Notes under the pieces: generated by a model
What the model saw: the letters and a program-made list of their open reading frames with translations, nothing else
The model's database searches: none
Told to the model about the DNA's origin: nothing
Part shown: positions 1-11,565 of the stretch, piece after piece
Layout: the number at the start of each line of letters is the position of its first letter
Numbering within the stretch: the stretch's first letter is position 1
Origin: Tenebrio molitor
Lineage: Eukaryota; Arthropoda; Insecta; Coleoptera; Tenebrionidae
Length of the DNA: 64,000 bases
Assembly (NCBI RefSeq): GCF_963966145.1
Contig: NC_091054.1
Location: 2,108,001-2,172,000 of the forward strand
Direction: 5' to 3'
Position numbers and translations under genes: made by a program

Positions 1-249
1 ATAAACCTTGAAATTATCACAAATTCAATATTTTTCCCGTCTAGTTATTGCTTTCTTATTTTACTTTTTCCAATAAACAAATATTAATCTTAAAATATTA
101 AAAATAATAACTTCGAAAATAAGAAACTTAAGTTTTATTTGTAGGTGATGAAAGGCTTGCAATGACAAAAATAGACTTTTTTTTAACTTTGTTACGAAGA
201 AAGTATGTGTGACTAAAGTATTTATAAATTGGCCTCTACAAATAATCAT

Positions 250-563
250 TATTTAAGGTACTAGTGTGTTAAAAGGCATATAATTCACGCGAAAAAACAC
301 GTAAACCACGAGTTGAAAACGAGTGGTTTCGTTTTTGCAAGTGACTTAGAGCCTCTAACACACGTGTGCCATACTTAACTTTGTCCAACACCTTCAGAAT
401 ATCGTTCAAAAATGATAACAATTCTGACATTTTTATTTCACAAATTGATTTGATTGACGACGTGAGAATCAGTTCAAGCTTTGATTCTGATTACCATTGC
501 GAAAAATGGTTCTTAGATCACTAGTGCCTTATATGGCTTTTAGATCACTAGTGAATTATATGC
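250..563. repeat. Dispersed ~320-bp repeat, copy 1
   Basis: This segment recurs in inverted orientation at about 49466-49795. Shared landmarks, in the same order once one copy is reversed, are the ACTAGTG boundary motifs, GGCATATAATTCAC, the CCACGAGTTG/AACGAGTGGT block, ACACACGTGTG and TAGATCACTAGTG. ACTAGTG motifs and a GGCATATAATTCAC motif occur at both ends in opposite orientation, which suggests a non-autonomous DNA element. No coding capacity is seen. Confidence 0.75.
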
Positions 564-604
564 CACTTTATTTGTTTAAAATCACCATAGATATTGTCCT
601 ATTA

Positions 605-640
605 TACAGGGTGTCAGAATTCCACCAACAATAGCACATT
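605..640 (+). repeat. TACAGGGTGT-type transposon end
   Basis: TACAGGGTGTCAGAATTCC begins here and matches the end at 28129. It belongs to the broad group of TA-flanked ACAGGGTGT inverted-repeat elements seen elsewhere in the window. The opposite end was not found nearby, so this is probably a truncated copy. The rest of 640-830 shows nothing recognisable. Confidence 0.5.
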
Positions 641-832
641 TCTAAACACTTGAAGGGGGCATTACAAAAATAATATAACGAAAACGGGACCAAACGCGAA
701 AAACGTTGAGAAACAAGGATGTAGTATCTTTTTGTACTCTTTTTTACGACCAATCAATGAACTGAAAAATGAATCAAAAATTGATTTTTTTTCATTCATA
801 TTTTAAACGCACTTAAATGCTATCATCCTATC

Positions 833-1237
833 TGATAACATCGTTTCGGAAGCGAGGACAAATCGCTAACAACGGAAGTCATTCAAAAATACCACATCCT
901 TTTTAAAAACGTTTCCTCACTAAACCCACAAAATCTAAAATTGTGACAAGACACTAAGTACGAAATTAACTTTTCCAAGTGATTCAAAACCCTCACGTCA
1001 CATTTCTTAAATTGGAAATTTGGAATTTGAGAATTTGATGCACTTAATCGGTTATCTGCAAATGTGGTTCTATTGTTTTGATAAATGTTATCAAAAAATT
1101 AACACCGCCGTATGTTCGTCGGGTTTAAAACGTCAAACAAAATCACTTCCTATGATATGAGAAGTATAATAAATACCTAGCAGGAAACTTGGTTTTATTT
1201 TTGTAAGTGTTGCGAGCAACACTCATTCTCATTCAGA
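833..1237 (+). promoter_or_regulatory. Duplicated upstream region with GATA palindrome and TATA box
   Basis: About 400 bp upstream of the Ser-Gly gene is closely repeated at 37610-38019 upstream of its paralogue. Conserved elements include a TTATCT site near 1051, a perfect inverted repeat TTTTGATAA-ATG-TTATCAAAA at 1076-1096 (two opposed GATA-type sites), and a TATA box TATAATAAATA at 1165-1175. The TATA box lies exactly 73 bp upstream of the ATG in both copies. Confidence 0.65.
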
Positions 1238-1672
1238 ATGCACTCGTCAATAATAATACTAGTTTTAGGGGTGATTTTTGTTACCGGTGAGCACAATCCA
1301 AACCATCACAGTGTTATTCCTCGGTATATCCAAAATAACGTGAAAAATGCGATTAAATCGAGTGATAAAGATAATTACAAGGAAGTGAATAAGGAGTGGA
1401 AATTCAGAAGTCGCGGGGACTTTCTCAAAGAAAATGAAATTACGTTTAGAGACGACGAAGATGAATACATCAAAATACATTTTTTGGAAAATCCAACATT
1501 CCACACAGGAAAGGGAGAATTCAGTGGAAGTGGTAGTGGATCCGGCAGTACTTTTAAAGGAGATGAAGAACGACCAAATTATGATGATTACCGCCTTCAA
1601 GGGAGTGGCAGTCATGGCTTTGATGACAAAGAAGTCGCAGAAGTTTACATTGTCAAGCATAAAGAAGCTTGA
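1238..1672 (+). CDS. Small secreted Ser-Gly-rich acidic protein, copy 1 (145-residue class)
   Basis: I do not recognise the family. The 144-residue product starts with a hydrophobic signal peptide (residues 1 to about 17, ending VIFVTG). A basic/Asn-rich stretch follows, then an acidic block (RDDEDEY near residue 70) and a Ser-Gly dipeptide run (EFSGSGSGSGS near residue 95) set among acidic residues. That is the kind of context used for glycosaminoglycan attachment in proteoglycans; use here is inference. It is a single exon with no internal splice needed. A TATA box lies 73 bp upstream and an AATAAA signal at about 1790. The paralogue at 38020 shares start, layout and flanks but has a longer Ser-Gly run. 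It converges on the pacifastin gene whose stop is at 1923. Confidence 0.8.
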   Translation: MHSSIIILVLGVIFVTGEHNPNHHSVIPRYIQNNVKNAIKSSDKDNYKEVNKEWKFRSRGDFLKENEITFRDDEDEYIKIHFLENPTFHTGKGEFSGSGSGSGSTFKGDEERPNYDDYRLQGSGSHGFDDKEVAEVYIVKHKEA

Positions 1673-1922
1673 GTGAACAGAAGATAATGTTCGATTATTT
1701 AAATGCTTGATTCTAAATTTTTGTGTTTATATTGTTTTCAAGTTTTGGTAGAGTTTTGAACATTCAATTTTTGAATATTTGTATCACAAAAATAAAAAAT
1801 ATTTAACTATCACATCATTTATTCCTTCATTACTCCTTCCCATTATTTTACATCTTTTTACATGAAACTCCAGGGTCGATCTACAAGAACAATTTTTTCC
1901 AAAATCATCCAACCATTTCTCT

Positions 1923-4900
1923 TCAGGTAATGAAATACAAACCGATCACTTTATTGGGACATCCGACATAAATAGAACTATCGCCGCTTCTCCAATGGTA
2001 GCATTTGCAGACGTGACAGTTTGTTGGCGTTTTCTCTAGAGGACTACACCAAAATCCTTAAATCCATTTTCAGAAAAATTGTGACAGTTTAGGCGATTAC
2101 ATAATACCTTTCAGTGCTAATTGAGAACAGTCTGAAAGAGAGTACATATTTCCAGGGTTGCTCCGTCCATACCAATTGTTTTGTCCAGAAACTAAAATAT
2201 TTTTGGGATATCTTGGTGATGCGAATGGGATGTGGTTGTCAAAGCGCCTGTTATAATTTTGGAGTTCATGGGAAAAATAAGGGTTGGGTTTTTCTTCCTT
2301 CTTTGTCGGTGCAGCGGACTCTCTATCTGAAACTAAATAAAAAACTTTGATAATAAATCTACGCAAAATATTTTTCTTTACAATTATATGCAATCTTCAG
2401 AAAAATATAGCCTTGGCATGTCAAAGTCTATTTAACCATGATATTTATGGTGTTTACAAAGCGATACAATTTTTGCCACAAAGAAACGTTACACGAAAAG
2501 TTTGCACGATTAAAACGATTTTCAAAAAATATTTAATCTGTTACAAAAATAAATAAAAATCAGAAACTAGGACCCAAGTTAATTTACATTTGTTTGTTTA
2601 TTCCTTGAAAACATGAAAGCCTGAATAGGACGGTGGAAAAAGTAGAAAGAACGAATTTTTATGTTTTTTGAAAGACTGTATCTAAAAGGGAAAGGATACA
2701 TTTCATTCCCCCTCGAGGGAGGGCGGGCTGCTGAGGCTTTCCAGAGCACACTGACCGGATGGGTATGGTGCGGATGGGTGCGGAAGGAAGGTGACCCAAA
2801 ATTCGCCTTAACTGTGGTGTGAGACCATCACGATGTGATGGTGTGAAAAAACCCCTGAAAAAACCAGTTCAGCCGGCCCCGGGATTAGAACCCGCGACCT
2901 TCCCAGTTCAGAGCGGCGCGCCAGGCGCTTGGCCACAGTGCTCCGTACGTTGTATCTCCTACCCTGTCATCTTTGTAAAACCATGCATTAGTGTACCACT
3001 CATTGATTTAAATTTTTCTAGTAACACGACACGATTGGCTGTTCAACTATCGCGTAGATGCCTAAAGGTAAACATCCTAGCAATGACAAAAAAATTTAAT
3101 AGCCAAATGACATATCTGATCGATAAATAACAGATAATTTTCTCCAGCCGTGACTGGAGGCACTACAACAGACAGGTAATAATAACATTGTCGGGAGAAA
3201 TACCAAGAAAAGTATGAACAGGTGATATCACCACATTATTAGATAACACGTAATTAAGATTATCTCTGTTGCAACTGTTTACACAATTACTAATTGAATA
3301 AAGTAAGGAAATAAAAGACTGAAGAACTCCTTTTGTACAAATATTCCCATCAATAACTAGTAAAAAAGATAATAGTATATTACAGTCGTTTAATAAGACG
3401 TATTATCACACTGTAATGTGATGTAATGTGTGTAATAATAAGGCATATACAATATACTATTGAGCTAGAAGGAATAGATTTAAATTAAAAGGAATTTGTA
3501 AATGTTAAATTAGGAATTTCAATATCACTTAACACAAATACCTGTTTTTAGTTTTCTCTTGATATCAGTAACGCACAACTTCTTGGTACACAAAGGGATA
3601 CCATTTTGATTACAGGAGCATTTATTGCAGTCTTCATTCCATTTCTTTCCAGGTTCACATTTCTCAACATCATCTTTTGTTTTCTGCAACCTTTTTTCTA
3701 CAACTTTAACAAAAAAAATATTATGTATCTCCTTATAAAAATATTTCTCCAATACGTATTTTTTCAAGTAACTGCGTCCATCAAATGAAAGAATAAAGGA
3801 GAATAAGTAAAAAGAGATAAAAAAATCTGCCGAGAAATAGAATTCAACAAAATTAAAAACAATAAAGGAGAAAAAGTACAGAAAGAAGAGAGACACTAAA
3901 ATAATAACAAACTACAAAAAACGAGATAAAGAAAAACTGGAAAACAAAATTTTTGAAAACTTAATAAAATGTCGCTTGTCAAAATTTAAACGCATTTTAT
4001 TTTGACATTTCTCCAACGAGGATAAAAATATTCATGGGAGAATCCTGTTTTGGAAAAGGAACGAAGAAAATGGCGACTGGATTTACCATAAGCAACATTG
4101 TTTGTTAAGTTATGGCAAAACCTTTCATTATCGCTATTAGAGTGACTGAAATTACGTCACATATTCTGAAAAGTTTTGTTACCCCCTTATTTTTTGTTGA
4201 TCACGTTGTATAAGAAAGATTGTGAAGAATAGAAGAATGTTCAGAGGTGAAGGGGTCGCTAATTAATGATATTAGATCCTTCAGTAGAATTTGTTAATAA
4301 GTTTGAGGGCGAGAAAGAAAATAATTCGAGGGATTAAAATATTAGGGATTAACGAAATATATCGAGCGTTCATTTAAATTTCTCCTCAAAGTTGGCGTTG
4401 AAGAGTCGATTGTGAACGCACCACTCACCCGGCTGCGCAGTAAAAACATAAACAACACAAAAAGTGAGGTTAGATTTAAACAGCTGATTCATGATCTGTA
4501 ATCCGTGGTGCATTCACAATCGACTCTTCAACGTCTACTTTGAGGATAAATTTAAATGCAAAAAAAAAGCCTGATGGTGGAAGACGAGAAGATAATTAGA
4601 AAGATATTAAAAATTGCAAAAAAATCACATTAGTGTTTTTGCAATTCTACTTTCACTGTCTACCTGTTTCTGGTTTCTCTGTACTCTCATCGACACACAT
4701 CTTTTTTGTACACAACGGAATTCCATTTTTGTTACATGAGCATTTGTTACATTTTTCATTCCACTTGGTTCCAGGTGTACACTTGTCATCCTCTAAAACA
4801 ACACCACTTTTGCAAGGTTCCAAACACATAGCAACATCATTTCGAAATGATTTATTTAAGCTAAATTACAAAATACGTATAGAAGATTAAAACTACGTCC

Positions 4901-6500
4901 TGTGTGTCATAATCACTGTGTTACTTTTTCAACACGACAATCTTTCAGCGTACAAAGAGCATTTTTCCCATCTGGAGTGCACGTACATGTGTTACAATCC
5001 TTCTTGAAAGTCTGACCAGGGGTACAAGAAAAGGCATCATCTACAATTTAGTCATGATTACACTAGACTAAATAAATAAAACATTTTCATGCAATCGTAG
5101 ACTCGCTTTTAATTTTAAGTCTAAACTAACACGCCTCGGTTAAAATTATTACTCTAGAATCTAGTCCATTTATTATAGATCTGTCACGTTGGAATTTTTA
5201 CTTGTACCACCGCCAGCATCAGAATGATTACTGCTATTACTACTAAGAGTCAGATTGAGATTAGTGATGGGCAACGGTTCTAGACTCGAAAACGATTCAG
5301 AATTTGTGAGGTTAGGTTCAACGTTCGAAAACGACTCGGGATTTGTGAGGTTATGCTCGATGTTCGAAAAACGCTCTGGATTTGTGATTGTAAGGTTAGT
5401 TTCACTGTTCAGTCCTGTCTCATTGCTGTGCGGTGCTAAAAGGACAGTCTCGTTCAAACTAGCCGTCGCAGTTTGCGGCACAGTCTCGTTGACGGAAGCG
5501 GTGTTATTCGAAGCGACCGTGTCGTTAGACTGTGACTCTGTGGTAGGTTCGGAGATGGGGCACAAGTTCTCAGTGCAAAGGTATCCAGTCTTGTCAATAT
5601 TGCAATAGCAAGTGTTGCAATCTAGTTTAAAGTAGTCGTTAGGGGCGCAGGGGGTGTTTTTCAAATCAGCAGCGACAGGCACACCTATTAAAAAACACTT
5701 GTAAAGAGTTTGGGAGTTGAATACTTTACCAAGTATTTGTACTCTTACAAGTGTTTTATGCAACTAGAATTAAAGCGAGCGGGGTGTTAAAACAAGACAA
5801 ATACTTAGTAAAATTGGGTGGGGCAAACGAACCCGATACTTACCCCTTTTGACACGTTGAGATGAAGGGGTTGGATGGCAAGGTATTAAAGAGCAAATCC
5901 AGGTATTGTTATAGCAATAGCAGTGGTTGCAATCGTCAATTCTAGTCTCGCGATCCTTGCATTGTTCTGGAAGGGAGAAAATTAAGGTTTTCGGGAAAAA
6001 ATTGAGGTGATTGGACTGGTTGACGTAAGAGTGTTATCGTCAACTTGTCATTGTTGAAAATAAAGGGGACCTTGTGTAAGAAGAAACCGTAAATGTACTG
6101 TTTACTTGAGATTTTGAATCAATGACTCTCGTTGTGAGGGTTACAAAGTGAGATAACCTTTTATCAGGGATGTGGAACGCTTCTAGTTAATTTGAAAAGA
6201 AAACAGTACGTCAGAAACAATTCGAAGAATTTGTAATTGGTGACGTTGTATTTCTATAAGTGAGAAAATGCGATAAGAAACAAGCAAATTAAGCAATCGT
6301 CCCTAACGAAAATCATTCTGAATTGAAATATTATAAGTTGTAAAGAATTGAAATGTGTCGAGTGTTAATTAAGGTAGATGTCAAATTAGATAGGTAGATT
6401 TATTGAAAAGTTTGAAAGATAGAATTGCAATCTTACCTTGGGAGTAGGCAACACCCACGAGAACGACTCCAACGATAAGTAAACAAAATAATAATTTCAT
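1923..6500 (-). CDS. Multi-domain pacifastin-type serine protease inhibitor precursor (eight exons)
   Basis: Exons from the start: 6500-6437, 5966-5844, 5684-5202, 5040-4925, 4790-4664, 3697-3542, 2326-2108, 2035-1923. All junctions keep phase, giving about 466 residues. Exon 1 encodes a signal peptide (MKLLFCLLIVGVVLVG). Exons 2 to 6 each carry one pacifastin domain with the C-x9-C-N-x-C-x-C...C-x3-C pattern. Exon 2 ends in a KR pair, a likely processing site. Exon 3 adds an Asn/Thr/Ser-rich linker with many N-x-T/S sequons. Exon 7 lacks the motif, and a degenerate last domain is split over exons 7 and 8. If exon 3 is not spliced at 5202 it runs to a TAA at 5173, giving a 232-residue two-domain form; exon 4 could also end at TGA 4913. 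Predicted P1 residues differ: Leu, Glu, Leu, Lys, Lys. Exons 1-3 are firm; joining the distal exons is inference. Confidence 0.75.
2690..2958 (-). repeat. tRNA-derived SINE, copy 1
   Basis: Reading the minus strand from about 2958, an RNA polymerase III A-box-like TGGCCAAGCG and a B-box-like GGGTTCTAATCCC lie at tRNA spacing, followed by a non-tRNA body. Closely related copies lie at 51320-51568 and 54525-54775. It sits in an intron of the pacifastin gene in the same orientation. It is not a functional tRNA: there is no acceptor stem and the B box is mutated. Confidence 0.75.
3363..3470. repeat. Palindromic element (AATAGTATATTAC arms)
   Basis: AATAGTATATTACAGTCG on the left is mirrored by CAATATACTATT on the right, with an inner mirrored block around ATTATCACACTGTAATGTG. 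Related arms occur near 11475 and 56180. It lies in a pacifastin intron. Confidence 0.5.
4372..4557. repeat. MITE family A, copy 1 (186 bp)
   Basis: The terminal inverted repeats of about 50 bp contain CTCAAAGTTGGCGTTGAAG, then AGTCGATTGTGAACGCACC, mirrored on the right side by GTTCACAATCGACTCTTC. Copies lie at 22856-22990 and 51744-51884. It has no coding capacity and is inserted in an intron of the pacifastin gene. Confidence 0.8.
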
Positions 6501-6572
6501 TTTGAGACAAAAGTGATACTACTTCATTCAACAATTCTCGAAAACTGATAGTATTATTATAAAACTGCGACC

Positions 6573-6579
6573 TTTATAT
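6573..6579 (-). promoter_or_regulatory. TATA box of the pacifastin gene
   Basis: The minus strand reads GATATAAAGG here, about 75 bp upstream of the ATG at 6500. That places a start site near 6545, the usual distance for a TATA-driven insect promoter. Confidence 0.5.
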
Positions 6580-6599
6580 CGGTGGCTTTGTGGGTACAG

Positions 6600-7330
6600 G
6601 TCATAACCCAAGTGAAGTTAATTTTACAAAAAATAAAAAAGCATTTTCTAATCCATTCGTTTTATTGAGCGACCTAATTGCAACTTGAAATGATTATCAC
6701 CGTTACGTGATGATTTTCGAATTGTTGTTGGAGGTAATGGATTCAAATTTCGCTTCTCAAACATAAATGTTAATTAAAATTGATTGCGAATCAAGGCAAT
6801 GACAAGAACACACTCTCCTTTGATTAATTTACTTTTAATACACATGGAATACTATTCGATAAAAGCGAGTGGAACCAAAATGTGGTGGGCACGACGAGTT
6901 ATTAATTCGTTTAGACAATGTACAGTGTATAGTGAAAAAAATCTAGATGACCTTGATAAAAAATCAAAATACTCGTAATATCTAGTCTTATGGGTTTATT
7001 CATTTTTGATTTAAAAAAAATATCGATGAATGAATCAATATTTTCTCCACGACCGTTAGTGAATGTAGTAATTTCGAAATCATATCATAATATCATAATA
7101 GAAAGTAAAAATTCTCACTCTTGGGATTAGCATATTTATTCTGAAACACTTGCTTCTTTTGTGTTTTGCATGTATTTTCATTCCATAACAAGTAACTGAA
7201 TGAATATTCCATAATTTTTAAGTTTTAATTGAAATAAACGAAAATTGTTCAGATTTAATTGTTTTTGATTCATACTTTCTGGTCGTGGAGAATTATTACA
7301 TGGTCGTGGAAAAAATACAGTCTGTTACTC
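6600..7330. other. Gene-free stretch
   Basis: AT-rich DNA between the pacifastin promoter and the next transposon. I see no exon, no clear inverted repeat and no RNA gene. Confidence 0.5.
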
Positions 7331-9352
7331 GGTTAGAATGAAAATTCGATCTACTCGTGGTTCCTCACCAGGGATGGGCGTCGACGCGTCGACTTTATTT
7401 GTCGACATCGACACGTCGACAATACGTCATCAATGTCATCAATGTCGACAATGTCATCAATGTCGACAATGTCGATAAAACGTCGACACTGCGTCAACAA
7501 TATCGACAATGTCGGAAATTGTAATATGTAATGTGAGGTTATGTATGACTTAAATCTCACATGCACTGTCGTATATATGCCAACAATTTATTATACAACA
7601 TTCACAATTATTTCAAATTCGAAATGTCTATGAAAATCTGACATTTAAGTTGGCAATCAATAATCAATATTGTGATTTAGCATAATAAATCTATTTTAGG
7701 TTATAATTGAATTGTACTATAGCATATTATGATACGAGTCTTATAAGAAGCATTTTATCGCACGCACGGTTTTAGAGCACGACGAGCTTGCGAGGAGTGC
7801 CCTAAAGGAGTAAGTGCGATAAAATGCCTTATAAACGAGATGTCATACAATATTTTTTCTACTTTGCCACTTTTTCAATGAAAAAAATAATTTAAAATTT
7901 AAAACCGTTAAAGGATTCCACCCAAGGTCACGTCTGCGGTCTGCCGCGACACCACAGTATCCGTCAAAATTAAAAAATTAAATTTCACTATTTTTAGTAT
8001 TATTATTATATCACGCCTTTTCCTATTACGATACGCAAAACAGTATCGTAATAGCATCAGTACGAACGCAAAGTAGAAAAAATCAATTACGGAATTGACA
8101 ACAAAACGAATATTTAATAACGAAAGGTCATATGACGAGACCTGACGCCAAACTAACAAAAAAATATCTTGGCCTACTGCGTGTTTAAATCAATCGTGAA
8201 CAGCTATTTTTTTAATACAATTGCTCCTACTCGTACTTCATATTAACTGTGATAAGTGTCATACGTAGACAGGCAACTATGTAAATACGGAAGCTTTGTG
8301 CGGGTGCCGGGTGGCATCGGAGAACAACTAATTGAAAGCCGTCAAAGGGTCTGCAAATTGTTTTCTCGGTGTTGCATTTTTTAGGATATTTATGTGACTG
8401 AAGGCCAGACTAATAAACCGATGGGACACCAGATAAAGATGTTGGTACCGACTGTTTCATTGTAATTTTACCTTCAAAATGTTTTGCCATAAGGGTCATT
8501 TTTGTCTCATTCATAATTCTTGTCAAATCAGGTAGAAACTCCGAACCCACAGTCCTTTCCTCAATTACAGGGTTCTTTGTAAATTCAGATTTAATTGTAA
8601 TACTTTGGGAAATACACCTACACAATGCCTCTCCCTGTATGTGGTGAATATTATAGTTTTATTAGATCGGCCTTCAGAGTCAGATAAATATCTTATATCT
8701 TGAAAGTGTGCAGCACAACTGCTGCACTGCTAAACATTGGATAAAAGTGTCATACTCGGCATTGAAATGTTTATTAAAGGCTTTGTTTGGGTCGGTGTTG
8801 TTTACAACAATTTGGAGCGTTAAAGGGTGCAATTTTTTGAAGCTGCCAGATGTTCGGTTTTGCCTTGAAATTTTCTACCTAACTCGAACCCGACCGGCCG
8901 CAGTCCCGTAGCGAAAACTTTTCTAATAATATAATTTTAAAACATAACGGTAAAAATGAATTTCGTATTTGGTTTCTTAAATGATAGGTAATTGTATAAA
9001 TTTGGCGCAATCCTCCAACTAACCAACCAAATTGTTAATGCGGACCATGTTCGATTTGATTGTTTTGGATTTTTTTTTAAATTTACATAGAGTGCATTTA
9101 AAACCGTCACTTTTCTTAAATTTTTATTTTCGGATGTTTTCTGAATGCAATTAAAACTTTAATTATCGGAATCTCGACATTGTTGACATTGTCGACATTG
9201 TTGACATTGTTGACAGCTCCCAATTTGTCGACATCTAGCTAATTGTCGACGCGTCGACAATGACATAGTCGACACAAATTGTCGACACCGCCCATCCCTG
9301 TTCCTCACGCTCGCTAACGCTCGTACATCGAATTTTCATTCTAACCTCGTTA
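7331..9352. repeat. Palindromic repeat that received the hAT insertion
   Basis: GGTTAGAATGAAAATTCGAT at 7331-7350 is mirrored by ATCGAATTTTCATTCTAACC just after 9325. Removing 7369-9308 leaves a hairpin of about 80 bp whose loop reads CTCGTGGTTCCTCACGCTCG, a complete short palindromic element split by the later transposon. Confidence 0.7.
7369..9300. mobile_element. hAT-type DNA transposon, non-autonomous, with 8-bp target duplication
   Basis: The element starts CAGGGATGGGCG and ends CGCCCATCCCTG (imperfect over the first bases inside) and is bounded by the exact 8-bp direct repeat TTCCTCAC at 7361-7368 and 9301-9308. CAGGG termini and 8-bp duplications are the hallmark of the hAT superfamily. 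Both subterminal regions carry dense GTCGAC and CAATGTCGA/TTGACATTG units, the kind of array bound by transposase. No transposase reading frame of useful size is present. An internal hairpin lies at 7726-7846. The perfect duplication suggests a fairly recent insertion. Confidence 0.85.
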
Positions 9353-9891
9353 CAGAATATACAATTCTAAAATATTGAAAGTTTGAGATGTTTTGTTGCA
9401 ACAGTGCGTTCCGGAAAATATATCGCTAGTATTTATTGACAAAAAAAAAAATATATATAAATAGATAGAAATAAAAGTCAGTGATAATTAACAATTTTGT
9501 GAAAGGTTTTGGAAAAGTATGAACAAATTTATAAGGAAGAGGTGTTGTGTGAAGCTTTCAGTTCGCCACTTACAGTGGGGAAAATTAAGAAAAAACTATT
9601 GATAATTCAGGGTTTTCTCGTTTTCGTTTTATCTGACGAACACTAAAAGAGATATGTATCAAAAAAAACCAAAGCTTAATATTTTTTCGAAACAACATCA
9701 TTTACAATACAATATCTTGTTTGATTTCATGAATATAATTTTTTTAAGTTTAATATAATTAATAACCTCATTTTAATATCTACTATTGTCACATGTCATT
9801 TTGACAAATTGCATTCATCAATCCTGAAAAGTTGCAAGTGCTTAGATGTGATTTTCTAAAAACTGAACAGTCTTTTATTAAACTTTGGAAA

Positions 9892-10894
9892 TCTCAATTC
9901 TAAATTTCCACCACGTGTTGAATTATGTTGGCAAAATAAAAATATTTCTAAATTGGGGATTGTTATAACCAAAGTTGGCAATATAATTGTTTTTCGTGCC
10001 TCCGGCCGGAATTTGGTAAATTACAAATCTCGAAATCGTCCAGAAACACATGCATTGCCGGCCTAGTCCGGCTAAAAGTAGGGATTTTGAGTTGTCATGG
10101 GTTTCGGTCGGCATTTGTTATCAGAATTCTATCAAACGTCAATGTTTGTTCTGTGGATGGCTCGTTAAAAATGTTTTTCTATTTATAACAACGTACAAAC
10201 TACAAAGAAGCAATATTTAACTAAAATTAATTAATTAAAATTACGTTTCGAGCCACTTCTTGAATATGGGCTGGTGTATTTATTACAACAAATGTTTCAG
10301 GAAAATGTCAAAAACAAAACAAATTAATGAAATTTAATAAATGTCAGGAAACAAGAGCGATGTTGATTTTAAAATTTAAATGTTTAAATGTAAGTGTTGC
10401 CAACACAAAAAAAAGTCCCTAATACCAATTATTAAAACAAGTGCTTTAACTTCCATTTAACAAAAATCCGCAGAAGTCGGCATGAAAAATTTTGTGTATC
10501 ACACGTCCAGAAACTGTTTTGCGAGCATTCGTACTTACAATACTCGTCTATCGACTCGTATTGCAAACCGTACTCATGCTCGCAAACGTGCAGTTTCTGG
10601 CCTTGTGATACAAATAACTATTATAAACATAATTCGAAGATATTAAAATTACTTCATAAGTTTATTTTGCTTTTAGAATTTGATTTTCTACGATAGGTAG
10701 AAAAAGCAAGTAGGTAACTTGCTGCATTTTAAAAAAGGTTTTCGTTCTATTCCTTTATTCTAAAATTTTGAGTTGTAAAAAAGGAAATTGACAGATAACC
10801 TAACAAATACAATCTGACACATTTTTCACCAAACAGTGTTGCCGGTTGTATTTCCAACGTAGCATGCAGTGTTGGTGGAAATTTAGAATTGAGA
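9892..10894. mobile_element. 1-kb inverted-repeat element
   Basis: TCTCAATTCTAAATTTCCACC at the left is mirrored by GGTGGAAATTTAGAATTGAG at the right, a terminal inverted repeat of about 22 bp. The interior contains a separate hairpin at 10495-10620 and no convincing reading frame. It is probably a non-autonomous DNA element. Confidence 0.6.
10495..10620. repeat. Hairpin with GCGAGCAT arms
   Basis: GTATCACACGTCCAGAAACTG is answered by CAGTTTCTGGCCTTGTGATAC, with inner arms GCGAGCAT and ATGCTCGC and a loop holding several CTCG/CGAC words. It can form a stem of about 30 bp. It is one of a set of CTCG-rich hairpins in this window. Confidence 0.65.
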
Positions 10895-11179
10895 CAGACT
10901 TTAAAATGTAAAATAATTGTGCATACCTAATTGTGACAGTTTATTTTGAAGTTCAATCAAAATTAATAATTATGACAATTATGAGAATAAAGCTTAGACT
11001 ACATTGTTTTTTTTTAAATGACCTATAAATTACTGCCCGAAATTTCATACTCCCAATAGTACCATTTTTCCGAAATATAATTTTCATTTCAATATTTTAC
11101 CCCGCCACAAATTAACGAGCTGCCTATTTTCTAGTTATTTGACTGACCCAATGAAAGTGACCGTGAAATAATAGTGTTT

Positions 11180-11565
11180 TTTTCTACTTTGGCATCATAA
11201 GTGAGTCTTTATGAAACTAAAAGTAATGTCAGGAACTTTTTGTGGAACTGTTTTTGTTTTTTTTTTAAATACGTATTACGTTGGTATTGCTGTAATAGCA
11301 AGCTGGCCGGTGTAGCGAGCTCCTGTTAACTGTCTAACAATTAAAACATTTGACATTTAACATAAATTTCACAGAAATGCCACCATAATTCATGCAACAC
11401 AAAAGTCCCGAGATTATTTCATAATTAGGTACATTTTTCAGTTTTTATCAAATTAATGCGACCAAAGTAGAAAAAATAGTATATTACACTCGTTTTATAA
11501 GACGCACTGTGACGCGTCACATTAAAGCGTCATATAAAACTCGTATTTTACCATTGTAAAATCGG
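11180..11565. repeat. Element bounded by TTTTTCTACTTTGG, with inner palindrome
   Basis: TTTTTCTACTTTGG at 11183 and CCAAAGTAGAAAAAA at 11463 are inverted. Directly after the second lies a palindrome with ATAGTATATTACACTCG and AACTCGTATTTTACC arms. The TTTTTCTACTTTG word also flanks the 7.8-kb hairpin. Confidence 0.45.

Noticed and set aside
1938..1966. Intron of about 22 bp joining the last pacifastin exon to the sequence after its stop
   Set aside because: Far below the shortest workable intron; reported instead as a possible frameshift.
2880..2958. Possible tRNA genes at this and three other sites
   Set aside because: A and B boxes are present but acceptor stems do not pair and each is joined to a shared SINE body.
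7380..7520. CRISPR-like or satellite repeat (ATGTCGACA units)
   Set aside because: Units are short and irregular, mirrored at the other end of the hAT element, and fit subterminal transposase sites.
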